Positions 50,673 to 61,610 of a stretch of DNA of 64,000 nucleotides are shown piece after piece. Each line of letters begins with the position of its first letter. Position 1 is the first letter of the stretch. The position numbers and the translations under genes were made by a program. The notes under the pieces were generated by a model. It was given only the letters and a program-made list of their open reading frames with translations. It searched no databases and had not been told where the DNA came from. Source of the DNA: Straminergon stramineum (Eukaryota > Streptophyta > Bryopsida > Hypnales > Calliergonaceae); assembly GCA_963920665.1 (NCBI GenBank), contig OY987271.1:17735350-17799349 (forward strand). Reading direction: 5' to 3'.

Positions 50673-50780
50673 GTACACTTACCATTTTCAAGGGTAGCAG
50701 AAGGTACCACCCGAAACCCCGTCGGATCCGACGGGGGTTTTGGTGGTACCTTCTGCTACCCTTGAAAATGGTAAGTGTAC
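50673..50780. repeat. Palindrome 1 (108 bp, near perfect)
   Basis: Centred between 50726 and 50727 in GTCGGATCCGAC. The two 54-base arms pair at 51 positions. Inner part GGGTAGCAGAAGGTACCACC is shared in pattern with palindromes 2-4; the outer arm GTACACTTACCATTTTCAA is unique to this copy yet perfectly mirrored. Weak pairing continues about 10 bp further out. Confidence 0.95.
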
Positions 50781-51186
50781 TTTCCGCAATGCAACTCATT
50801 TTCTCTTGAAACTGTGAATGTTGTGCTACTCCAGTACTTTGGCGCCTTTGCAACTTCCTCAATCTCACCTGCGCCGCTTGGGCCATCTGTTCATCTCCAA
50901 CGCAAAGATTGAAAATTTAAAAATTTTATGTGATAGACTACTGAAATTAGCGTAGACTAGCCTATAAGGGTTTAGATTCCAAATTTGAAGTTCACCGTAG
51001 ACTAGTAGCTCTGATCACCGATTTAGTAATTTAGCTCTGATCACCAATTTCTCCCAGTCTCATCTGTAAAGTTTATTTTTGACGATTTAATCAAACTCTC
51101 ATTGAATAGAGTAGAGGTGAGTTCAATGTGCTGATTGAACAAGTCTCACAACGGATAGATACTGAATCTGAAGTTTCACTCGTAGG

Positions 51187-51372
51187 TAAGCTCACTCGCC
51201 TGTGAGATTTGAATTAGCGGAAATGTTCAGAATCTGAACCAACGAAGATAAGTTCACTCGCCTGTGAGATTCAAATCAATAGAAATATACAAAATCTAAA
51301 TCAGCGTAGATAAGCTCACTCGTCCGTGAGATTAGAAAAATTAAATGTAAAGTTTCACCGTAGAAGAACCTC
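51187..51372 (+). repeat. 62-bp tandem repeat, three copies
   Basis: TAAGCTCACTCGCCTGTGAG, TAAGTTCACTCGCCTGTGAG and TAAGCTCACTCGTCCGTGAG start at 51187, 51249 and 51311. Each unit contains a small hairpin (CTCAC..GTGAG). The third unit is incomplete. Non-coding, within the proposed intron. Confidence 0.85.
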
Positions 51373-51780
51373 TCTGATGGGTTTAGACGATCTTCTCAGA
51401 TCCACAAGATCGATGCTGCGCTGCTTTGGCCACCTCTACATATCCAACGGTTTAGGGTTTATGATTTGCAAATCTCAAGTTTGTATATAGCCAGAGGTAT
51501 ATGAGAGGGTATGGTATAGATAGAGGTAGTTCACCGTAGACTACCCTCTCATTTCAGCAAGATCAATTTTTATCCAAGAATTTGCAGTTTTGTGATTTGT
51601 AGTAGGTTGCCCTTGCCGATTGAATGGAAGTTTTTAGCAAATTCAATTCCGATTTGTCTTTCATTTCTTGTTTCATTATTTTTTTCAAGATTTATCTCGT
51701 GACCTCCGACTCATTTACACATCTCGGCCTTCATTGTGCAAAAGTCATGGAATTGTGGTTCATTTTTTAAGATGTTAAAG

Positions 51781-51886
51781 CTCCACGATAGTTTTATGGG
51801 GTAGTGCGAGGAAGCCCTCAAACCACCGCCGGATCCGACGATAGTTTGAAGGCTACTTTGTGGTACTCCTCAAAACTGTCATAGAA
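51781..51886. repeat. Palindrome 2 (about 106 bp, diverged)
   Basis: Centred between 51833 and 51834 in GCCGGATCCGAC. About two thirds of arm positions pair; many mismatches are C/T or G/A differences. The inner half-arm (GTAGTGCGAGGAAGCCCTCA) aligns with that of the other three; the outer arm (ACGATAGTTTTA) differs but is mirrored (TCAAAACTGTC). Confidence 0.8.
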
Positions 51887-52200
51887 CATAGAAATTACTA
51901 ATTTGTTTGTTAAAACGCTAACCTACCTGAGTGCTAGACTATTTGCTATTTGCTTGCTAGGTAAAGAGTGGGCTACGGATGCCACAAATTCGAACAAGAG
52001 GATTCCAAAACGTGTAATGAAAATGTTAGAATTGGATGTCTATCCCATGCTACAGGAGGTTCCTTCACTAATTTTCCTTTTAGTTCAATATTTGAAATCA
52101 TGAATTTGACATTCAAGTTCTTTGGATACATCCCTAGAATTTTCGAGTAATTGATTTAATCTCATTTTTGTGTAGCACTTAATCTTCCACTTTTTCATGT

Positions 52201-52294
52201 AACCAATTTTGGGAGTACTGGAAGGCACTCCCCAAAGCACCGTCGGATCCGACGGTGTTTTGAGGGGTATCCTCTAGTACCCCCCAAATTGGAT
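52201..52294. repeat. Palindrome 3 (94 bp)
   Basis: Centred between 52247 and 52248 in GTCGGATCCGAC; 37 of 47 arm positions pair. Inner half-arm GTACTGGAAGGCACTCCCCA; outer arm CCAATTTT is mirrored by AAATTGG. Confidence 0.9.
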
Positions 52295-52656
52295 TTAAAA
52301 CTTTTAGCATGTATCAATTTTCTCAAAATTTGTCTGTTATTACTCATTTGATCTACATTGTTGTTATATTTTTCTTATATTGTTGATCATTTTTCCTATG
52401 TTATTGCTATATTTCTATTGTTGATATCCTTTAGTTGTATCATGAGTAAATGCTTAATTGATGAAGTGTAGGCTATCTTTAGTTGACTTTTGGATTTCAA
52501 GTAGTAGACATATTGAATCATTTTATTGCATTAAAGTAGGTTAGGTATCTCTTCCCATATAATGAGCCATCTTGAGGCATCTTGAGGCATTTAACATTGG
52601 TATTTTGAATACTAGAAATCTTGAATACATAGGCCTGTAATGCTCAGGAGTCTTAA

Positions 52657-52756
52657 CAATACTTGAATTTGAGGTAGCGGCAGGTATCCCAGAAATGGCC
52701 GTCAAATCCGATGGCCATATCTAGGGTTGTTGTTGCTACCCCAAATTCAAGTATTG
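52657..52756. repeat. Palindrome 4 (100 bp)
   Basis: Centred between 52706 and 52707, core GTCAAATCCGAT (three transitions from the shared core). 38 of 50 arm positions pair, the outermost 15 perfectly (CAATACTTGAATTTG). Pairing stops abruptly outside the stated ends. It lies about 60 bp upstream of the exon at 52814. Confidence 0.9.
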
Positions 52757-53735
52757 TCCTAAATTTCAATTAGTGATTCAATTGACACTGACTTCCCTTT
52801 TTGAAATTCTTAGGTCTTCCATGTGGCTTCGGGAACGTTGGATGGCGTACACTCAAACTCTCAAGAGGTAATGGCAGTTGGATGACACTATTATGTCTTT
52901 CTTTGTATGATAAAGATGACAAGAAAGGTAGGTGTGAAATTTCTTGTGTTTGGCTTGGAAAATGATGAACTCAAATGTTTTTTAGTCTAGAGGCTCACAT
53001 CCTCACATTTTCTTGCTCATATATTAGCACCATTATCTTGATCATCATTTATAATTTAAACTTCTTTTGTTATTCAGAGTGGTCAACGCAGAGGCAAGTA
53101 CCCCAGGATTGCGTCTACAGAGAAGCAAACTCCGATAGACTAGACATTCCTAGCGCTAGAGATCGGGGGACCATCTGAGCCAAAGAAGTGGTCTCACCCT
53201 AGCGTGGATCCCTCAAGTGACTCTAGCGATGACGAGAGGACTTTGGTGAGTTTTGCCGATATTATGGATGCTGCAAAGCGCGCGGCAAATGACTTTGAGG
53301 GAAATAGGCTTGGTCAGAAACGTGGGCGTGGGCCATGGATTTCTCCTGAGAGCTCTGAGACAGAGTATTCCTCAGCAATAGAGCTCTCAAATGCAAGCTC
53401 TAGTCCTCCATTTGAGGAGGTGTGTGAGTGCACGTGTATTGGTAGGGTTTATCCAAATGAAGTCATCATCCTCAGCTCGGACTCTGATGAGGATGATGAC
53501 ATTGATATCAAAGAGTAGGATAATTTCTCTAGGGATATATCATTTGCGGCATATTACTTGGAAGCCTCTTGGAGGCTCATTTTCTTTCATATATTCACTT
53601 CACTACTATTATGCAAGTGTAATCTCTCTTTCAAAAGTAAAGTATTTTCAATTGCAACTACAATGACAACTTCATTGCAACAATGTCACTTCTTTTTTGT
53701 TTTCAATGACAAATTGAATATACTTGAAATTGTAC

Positions 53736-56700
53736 ATGCAAATGGATGTCTCGCCTGTTAAGGAAACTCAAGAGGACACTATTTTAGAGACGCCAAGCAC
53801 AGATGATACAAGGCAGCCACATATTGGAGAAGGAGAAGAAGAGGAGGAAGAAGATGAAGGAGAAGAAGAGTCCATGTAGATAGATGTTGAAGATGAGGAA
53901 GAGAAAGGGATGATGGAGGACGAACTTTGGCATATTCAAAAAGGGGATTCACTAGATATTCTCTCTAGTCTACACATGAAGCCCGAAGAGCTTTTCCGGC
54001 TACACATTCCGCTCTGTAGACTTGTAGCCATGCCCATGGTAAGGCCTACACTCTCTTGTGACATAACAAAGTTGGAGCAGGAATTTGCCGGTGGATATCA
54101 TGATGGAGCAGCGATATTTTATGTGTCCACTACAAATGAAGAAGGACAAAGCTCGGAGTTCACAGAGGCTGAGATGAGTAAGTGGGATGTGCTCTGGAGG
54201 GAGAAAAATGAGGTGTTTAACCGGTATCTTGAGTCTAGACCTGAACTCAAGTTCCTGAAGAACTTGAAGTTCTTTATTTGTGATGGCAATCATCGCCGAA
54301 TTGCATGGATGAATCTAATTGATAGGTGTTATACATTGCGAGAAAAGTGGCACTGCGTTGTGGATTGCATTATACTAGATACCAAAGGCCGGACCGAGCT
54401 TGTCATGCAAGTGATGCATGACATCAACAAGTGAGTTTTTTCACTTTTATTTTCTCTTGTTTTTTTGTTTCTAGCATATTGATTTTCTATATTTCTATCA
54501 CGTTTTGGCACATAATGATAACATGCACATTGCTTCACTTGTAGATCAGTTGAAGACTCACACGTCAAAACAAACTTGGTACACACTTTGTACCAAGTGC
54601 AAAAGTACGGACTTTTGCCATTTCAGCGATGTGCTGATCTATTGAGGCTTGCAGAGAAGAAAAGGTGTCTTGAAAACAAGGTCTCTAGGAAATGATACAA
54701 CATACCCGTGGAGGTTTTCACATCATTTATTTTCCGGGTAAGATACATTCTTTTATAATAATTCAAATCCTTTGGCATGGCATGCTTTTTCAAGTACTTT
54801 AATGACTAACCAAAAAATTGGGATAATTGTGCAGCAAGAGATTTCTCAAGCTACAGATGCTGCAGTGCGAAAGTATAATGATGCCACACATGAAAGCAAG
54901 AGGAAGCCAGAAGAGGCCACTCATGCCTTGAGGGCTGGAGCAAAGGAAAGATCTAAAACTTTGATGGTGAAAATGGGCAAACTACTGGTGGTGGCTCAAC
55001 CATCTAATGGGCCTGGTTTCTTAGAAGAGGTGAGTTTATTTTTGTTTTTGTATGACAATCCTTTTACTCATTTTTTTGTAGTTCAACTAAAGTTGGATGT
55101 ACTATTGGTGTAGGTGGAGAGGCATTGGAGCATGAACGAAGTGCCCGAAATGACACTAGAGAAGTTGCAATTGGTGGCCACATGCAGTATGACATCCGCA
55201 CACAAGATTAAGATCTTGAAGTGGTGGAACTCCTCTGTTCCAACACACGAAGCAAGGAAGTTCCCACCAAAGCCCGTTTCCGAAAATCTCCTTCCCCAAT
55301 TTCTTGCTAAATGTGTCTGGTATGCGGGGGTAAGTAAACAATTTTTTATATTCATATAAATTTGGTTGGCAATGGTTGGTATTGAAATTTTCACTCACGA
55401 GTTTGGAACGAACCTTTTCACATCACAATTTATGGATTTTCATAGTGTGGCATGTTTTTCAGATCGAAGATGCAGTTGTGGAATACTTTGATTCGGTAGT
55501 GAGGGAAGACAACATCAATATCAATTACAAGATCCTAGAGCTGCCACAGTACTTGCCGGAGTACATTGAAGGATGGAGGCGCACAATCTGGGATCATGGG
55601 TTCATGAATTACTTCAAGGGGCTGAATTATTTCAAGAAGGGGGAGTCCTTCATGGCTCATGAAGGTTCAGGCGCTGCTGTGCGTAGAGTTCTCTTCCGGT
55701 ATGTTCCATCAACTTCTTTCCATGAAATTTAGGTCTCTATCCAATAGTATGTCTCTAATGAGTTAGAATTACAACTTCTAAAATTGGGTATGTTCAACTA
55801 ATCACTTATGTATGTGAGATAAATTGTGGGAGACAAAGTGGGGGTAGAGACTTTTCTACACCCTCAATTAGATGAAAGTAACATTTTTGAGATTTCGAAT
55901 TGAAATCCTATTTCTAATTTTTCTAGGCTTTAGAGATGAATTGTATTATACTTCTTCTGTAGCATTTCTTCTCCTTCTTGAATTTGTCATTGCTTTTATT
56001 CTTGTAAAGAGCTATGACCTAACTATTAGGGATTTTACATAGTAGTATATTCTTACACTTTCATTTTCATCATGAAAATATTCTATACTGAATGACTATG
56101 GTTGTGTTGTAGGTATTTCAAATTTGAGCTCGAAGGCAAAGGGGCCATTGCATGCTTAGACCTTCCTCTGTTCCTATCATCATATCTTGATCGCAGCTCG
56201 GCGGCTTGTATGTTCACCGTGCACCAACTCCGCACCTACACCACAGCTCATCTTAGTGGTGGAGGATGGTACTTAGATTGTACCCTCGAATTTACTCCTC
56301 TTTCAGAGGTTGCTTTGAGGAGATCTTTGGACGGCAAAGGGGTCGTGGACTTGGAGATTGATGAATTTGTTGGCCTCGATGAGAATGCAAGAAAGAGGGC
56401 CATTATGAGGAAGGATGCAAATGACAAAAAGAAAGAGGCTCGAGCCCAAGTTCAGCTAGAAACCAAGGAAAAGAAGGCGGCAGAGCGAGCAGCCAAGAAG
56501 GCAGAGAAGGAGAAAGAAGACAAGGGCAAGGGCAAGGGCAAGAAAAAGGATGAAGCAGGATGCCAAGTCATACCATCTTCCACCGTGGATGAAGGTTCGC
56601 AAATGCAAAGTGGAATGACAAGGAAGGCTACTCTCTCGCAACTCACCAAAGAAGTCATCACTCATGTGACACAAGCGATGGTCCTCACAGAAGATAATGT

Positions 56701-58280
56701 GGTGAAGACCGAGGATTTAATCCTCAATATCTCCATTGAAGTCTTAGCAAAGGACATGCTAGAGGAAGAGCCGACTTGGTACAACGAGGTGTTGTGCTTT
56801 TTGAAGAAGGTAACCATCTTTATCTTCCTAGTCAAAATTCATTTATTTATTTGGAGTGACATGAATATTGTTTGTGGTCATAATTCACTTTTTAATGTAC
56901 TACATATTTGCAGATGTCAGCCGAAAAGCCTCGCATGTTCGAAGGTGTACCAAATGCTCGGCTGGTGGTGGATGTCATTTTTATTGATCGCCCAGAGAAC
57001 TTGCCCATACCAGGGCTCTCTTTTCCACCAAACGAGGTGCCAAAATGGAATGCAGATCCAGAAGATGAGGCTCTGCAATTGGCGTGCAGCTTTGCCGCAG
57101 AGCATCTATAGGACAATGGATGCATCATAGTGTTTCACTCCTACAACATCAAATCGAGGCAAGACATTGCTGGAGTGTGTCAGACATACGATTTGGTGAA
57201 GAAAAAGGACTGGATGGGAATGAACTGCATGCACCTCACCTCAGCCATAGACAATACCAAGACAGTAAATTCCATTCAAAATTTTTGGCTTCCATCAACA
57301 ATTCATAATGCACTACAATCAATATGTTCTAATGTAAATTTGGCGTGGATGTTGCAGACACAAAAGTTTGGAGTGACCCTCCTCGTAAAGGACCTTGGCT
57401 CCAAAGGGAAATCCCAATTCTCTTTTAAACGGACTAACACCATGATGAAGGCTGGTGTTGACGTTGCAAATGATGACATGTTGATGAACTACACCCATGT
57501 AGATGACATGGCCATGAATGGGGAGAAGTCATGGCGGGGTGGGCACGAAAAAGATCCAAGGTTCTTCACTATCCTCCTTGAAGCGACAAGCGTCGAAGGA
57601 GATTTGATTTTGGATTGCACTGCATCCACAGGTAAGTGTTCAATTCACATATTCTACACTCCAATTGTATTCTACTAATTCAATCATGGAACTAATCAAT
57701 TTTTATTTTATTGCCTCCAGGTGCATGCATTACAGCTTGCTGTGGTACTGGCCGCCACATTGTGGCTTTGGAGGGAAATAAAGACATTTACAATGCCATA
57801 CTGAAGCCAATGAGGAAGTCACCGATAGCCATGGTGGCGACACCAATGCCAACGCCAGTGGTTGAGGTTTTACAAGATCCGGAGGACATGCCCCTGGTGC
57901 CTCGTCAGTTCATTCGGAAGGGGAAATTTAGTAAGTAAGTTGGCAATTTTTAACATCTTTGTTTGCATGGTGACTTCCGCATTCTAAAAGCTTGACCACA
58001 TGTCTTATTTTTGTGTAGGGATTGCGGATTGATGCCCAAAGATGCCATCATGCCAAAACAAAGTCTTTTCATTAGTTCGGAGAAGACTTTTGAACTTCCA
58101 ATCTATGCCGAGCAAATGGCAAGTGCCTTTGCGGAGTTTGGTTGTTCCAAACCAAATCGTCGTAAAGACACTTATGCTCTAAATGTCTTGCAATATGTAG
58201 ATGTATCTGCATCTGAGGGTACAAAGTCCTCACAGTCATCTACAAGTTCTCATTCTGCTACCGAGTCCATAGTGACTTAG
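53736..58280 (+). pseudogene. ParB-like nuclease fold fused to permuted DNA-methyltransferase-like domain
   Basis: Ten exons, all in phase: 53736-54430, 54545-54737, 54835-55029, 55114-55329, 55463-55698, 56113-56809, 56914-57264, 57358-57631, 57721-57934, 58019-58280; introns are GT-AG, 84-414 bp; 1,110 codons. Order: acidic start; ParB/Srx-like domain with CRLVAMPMVRP and DGNHRRIAW (183-190); helical region; Lys/Glu-rich nuclear-type segment (about 605-660); then motif order IV...I as in beta-class N4/N6 methyltransferases: VIFIDRPE (769-772) in the DPPY position and DLILDCTASTG...GRHIVALEG (943 onward) as the AdoMet-binding motif. DPPY is replaced by DRPE, so methyl transfer is doubtful. 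Stops: TAG at 53877-53879 (codon 48), TGA at 54693-54695 (282), TAG at 57109-57111 (810); one C-to-T change explains each. The start is the first Met of the open frame. It is either a recent pseudogene or a copy of a DNA-binding family. The resemblance is by motif only. Confidence 0.72.
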
Positions 58281-58418
58281 ATTCATGAGATTGACAAATC
58301 TCTTGAGTCAAACTATTGTGTATTAATTTTTACTTTTATTGGATTTGTGTGTTTTATAGCTACTTCTTGGATGTGTTTAATTTCCATGCATGTTTTTTAA
58401 TTACTTCATTTGTTTTAA

Positions 58419-59261
58419 CCCCTAAAGGTCTTCGACTCCGTTTTCACCAAAAACGACCCAAAACAACCATTTTAGCATAAGTACCAAATTTACACAATGA
58501 ACATTTTTGAACACATGTAACCGTAGGATCTTGTATTAAGTTGTTTTGAAAATCTTCAGAAATTTCCACTGTGTGAATTGCAAGATATTAGCATTTGAAG
58601 TGACCAAATGGTGGTGCATCTTTGGATTAATTCTTCATGGCAAGTTGGCTATGTTCTTTAAAAATTTGGAATCATTTGGACTTGTACAACATATAGGAAA
58701 AAAATGGTAAGTAGAAAGAAGTAGAGAATAATTCAAAATACTAAATTGTCACAAATTTAATTATTGAATTGAAAAATGCCAATCAGCCAATCCCAATGGT
58801 TGGAATGTTGTAATAAACAATCAACATCCTCTAATTTTAATTTTTTCAAAAAATATTAAAAATTGAGTTAAATAAAGGACTTCAAAGTTTATTTTAGAGT
58901 GGAGATTCCATAACTTCCCGCAAAATAAAATTCCTCAGAACTTTCATCTCATTAATCAAAATGGACTAATTCAAAGCTTTCCCCATAAATATAAATCTAG
59001 AAAACCAATTTCAAATTTTTCTTTTTGAAAAATGTGATTTTTTCAGATCTGCCCGAGCTACCCAACTTGAGAAACAAACAACATTTTGCATCATAACTTT
59101 TCACTTGTATACTCAAATGAAATGAAATTTTGCATGCATGGAAGATATTCCTCGTCCACACCTTGTAAAAAAATTTCAACCTAAATAAGTCAAATCACTA
59201 CTCACATGTACCTGCCCAAAAAAGTTATGTTGCCAAAAACACAAGGGTGGTCTTTTAGGGG
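58419..59261. mobile_element. piggyBac-type MITE, subfamily 2, inverted copy (843 bp)
   Basis: TTAA on both sides (58415-58418 and 59262-59265); ends CCCCTAAAGG and CTTTTAGGGG. It aligns in reverse orientation with 34937-35882. It starts about 140 bp after the stop of the ParB/methyltransferase-like gene and may lie in its 3' flank. Confidence 0.85.
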
Positions 59262-59461
59262 TTAAATTGACAATATTTGGTCTTTGCCAAAAAGAAAGAC
59301 CAAAAAGACGAAATTCATGCCTTGTATCCCTTAAACTGACCTTATATTAACCACATGGCACATGGCACAAAAACCACGGTCATAGGTCCATACACAAATT
59401 TTTCCAATTATTTTTTTCCTGCTCACAAGCTCATGCTCATAGGCTCGCCTACTAGCAACCC

Positions 59462-59625
59462 TGCTTTCCACCCCAAGGGGATTCAAAGCTTTACCGTAGT
59501 TCCCTCTTTTAACACACCACTAGGACTTTTCGCCCAAAGGGAGTTCAAAGCTTCGCTATGGTTCACTCTTTTAACACACCACTACGACCTTTCACCCAAA
59601 AGAGGTTCAAAGCTTCGCCGTCATG
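59462..59625 (+). repeat. 62-bp tandem repeat, about 2.5 copies
   Basis: CTCTTTTAACACACCACTA recurs 62 bp apart (about 59504 and 59566), with GTTCAAAGCTTCGC and CCCAAAGG in each unit. The open frame at 59355-59639 repeats accordingly (FNTPLGLFAQREFKAS). Resembles text near 41968. Confidence 0.8.
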
Positions 59626-61393
59626 GTAGGATCCACTAACCCTTACTTTCTCTTGACCACTCCAAGGAACACTACGTTAGTATTGGGGGAACCAAAAGAG
59701 ACCTCAACCCTCAAAAGATTAGCTACATGGGATTAATAATATGAAAGACTTTAACTAAAGGCCCCCCAAAGTGGCATTGTCAATCATATGGGGGGTTGCT
59801 CTAGGGTTAGTACAATGACAAGACAAGGAGAGTGACCACAAAGGTCCCTCCTAGGTAGCAGTGTAGCTCACACAATGTTTAGTAACATAGCAAGGTAAAA
59901 AGCCTCCAAGCTCAAGCTTGGAAGAGTTAGTACTACACTCACTCAAGATGCAAGAGACCTACAAAGACCTCATAAGCTTGGGAAAAAAAAATGGCCAAAA
60001 GTGCCCAAAAAACACCGTTGCAAGGTTTTTGGCTAAAATGCCACAATTCCAATAAAAATTGGACCCAACAAACCCAACTACACCAAAAAGGGGATGGTGA
60101 GAGAGGAGAAGGGGTGCCCTTTTATACTCTTTCTTAGTCACCCACCTCCTCTCGTTCATCTAAGTTAACCTTATCTTCTTGGATTTTCATCCCAACTTAA
60201 GGTTTTCATCTTACTTGGCTTGCTAAGCTAACTTTTGGAGATTAACTCCGAATCGCAAACGGATTGGGCCATTGGCTTCACAAGGTTACTTTTACTTCCA
60301 AGAAATGCCCCTACCCTTTTTCTATCTTCAAAATCGCAACGGAACCTAGTGTCAACTTAACACCAAAATCAGGAAAAATCCCAACTTTGGGGGGTTGACT
60401 TTTCTAGCAAAATTAACTAGCCTAGGCTCCTAAGTAGATGTGGGGGAGTGAGAAAAGACCTATCTTAGGCCCCATTCCACTTTCGTATGCTCCTGCTCCA
60501 CTAGTCAACTCTGTCATGAACTTTAAATTTCATTAATTGTTGGGGGATTTTGCAGGTTCGGGCACTTCTAATTGTCAGAATGTCTTGAAACTTGTCGGGG
60601 TAGCTTATTAACATAAAAGAAGCTATAATAAATTTTAGTGGAAATTTACTATCACCCGGGAAATTTCTAGGAATTTCCCACTACTAGTTTGGGTAGTTGA
60701 CCGTTTGGAAAGGCATCTTTTGACTATCAAAAAAATCCAAAACTTCTCGTGGAACCTCCTATGGGGTCCCACGACACATGTGTAGGCTCATATTTTTACT
60801 CTACACATCAGCCTAGGGGGGACAAAATCCACCCCCTCGTTTAATTATTGGTGGCCAGGGAATCTTCCACACCGGGAGGAATCTTGGCAAACCGACTTCA
60901 CCGTTGGTTCCCAGGCATGGTTTTAACCCCAAGACACCCTTGGACTTGAGAATCCTCCATGGTCCCGTCTTGGTATTTTCAACATCTACAAGCCAATAAT
61001 TGGAGATCCACTATTTCATCAATGAAATGGGGAAACTGGAACCTATCTCTGGGAATTAACTCCTATGCCTTATGAAGGTTCCTTCGACCAATTCTAGCCT
61101 AGAGATGTCCTCTCTATGTGGGGTTTTGAGCCCGATACGCCCATTACTTGCATTTGTGCAATTTGCCACAATTAGTTGGGTTCTAACCTATTTACAACTT
61201 GTGGTTGGGCCATTCTAGCTATAATATTCTAAAATTAGACCAACTACTATAATGGTATGTGACATACCTATTTTGGTTCTACACTTTTGGGGGGCTTTTG
61301 TATATAAAATTGCATTTAAAATAAAAAAATACGAAAGAAAAAAAGAAGAGTAAGTCCCTAGTGATGAATTAGGGGCTCACACTAAGTAAAAAA
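59626..61393. other. Non-coding region, possible eroded repeat
   Basis: Less AT-rich than its surroundings, with no recognised coding sequence; similar in feel to 40.3-42 kb. The open frame 59959-60159 (minus) has no domain. Confidence 0.4.
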
Positions 61394-61610
61394 CACTATA
61401 AAAAAACTACGTTTTAGGTGATGAGCCTTAATTTTTTGGAAGAGATTTTAGGTGAAGTATAATCCAACAAATTCATGTTTTTATGTCAACATTGATGTTC
61501 TATTGGCATTTTTTTTACATATAAACATGGGTTTGTTGCATTGGACATCACCTAAAATCCGTACCAAAAAAATTAAAGCTCATCACCTAAAATGTGGGTT
61601 TCTTAAAGTG
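61394..61610. mobile_element. CACTA-type MITE (217 bp)
   Basis: The left end CACTATAAAAAAAC and the right end, read inward, CACTTTAAGAAACC are close to the plant CACTA terminus CACTACAAGAAAA. Sub-terminal arms pair strongly (TTTTAGGTGATGAGC and AGATTTTAGGTGA facing TCACCTAAAATCC and GCTCATCACCTAAAA). AAA on both sides fits the 3-bp target duplication of this superfamily. Non-coding. Confidence 0.75.

Larger units (their letters stand above)
50062..53518 (+). pseudogene. Unrecognised gene with basic N-terminus and SUMO-interacting-like C-terminus
   Basis: Proposed exons: 50062-50160 (MTRQTRSRACSKATGDLEVP..., donor CCA|GTGAGT), possibly 51961-52011, then 52814-52867 (VFHVASGTLDGVHSNSQE) and 53078-53518. 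All join in phase 0 with AG acceptors and GT donors. The last exon is acidic and Ser-rich and ends NEVIILSSDSDEDDDIDIKE: a hydrophobic core (VIIL) followed by acidic Ser/Asp residues, the pattern of a SUMO-interacting motif. TAG at 53141-53143 interrupts TPID-stop-TFLALE; CAG would restore it. No catalytic domain is recognised. The first intron holds a minisatellite, four palindromes and a tandem repeat. The gene ends 217 bp before the ParB/methyltransferase-like gene and could instead be its 5' part. Exon linkage is my inference. Confidence 0.42.

Noticed and set aside
50585..50886. Open frames on opposite strands (50585-50809 plus, 50596-50886 minus) encoding nearly the same peptide
   Set aside because: Both cross palindrome 1; identical peptides on opposite strands are a direct consequence of the inverted repeat, not genes.
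50270..52756. CRISPR-like array (repeats with varying neighbours)
   Set aside because: Spacing is irregular (414-1,107 bp), repeats are palindromic and diverged, and the setting is a plant nuclear genome.
53141..57111. Idea that the stop codons are removed by U-to-C RNA editing, as in hornwort and fern organelles
   Set aside because: That editing is known for organelle transcripts; these genes have spliceosomal introns, and the MULE stop at 44577-44579 needs A-to-G, not U-to-C, to become Trp.
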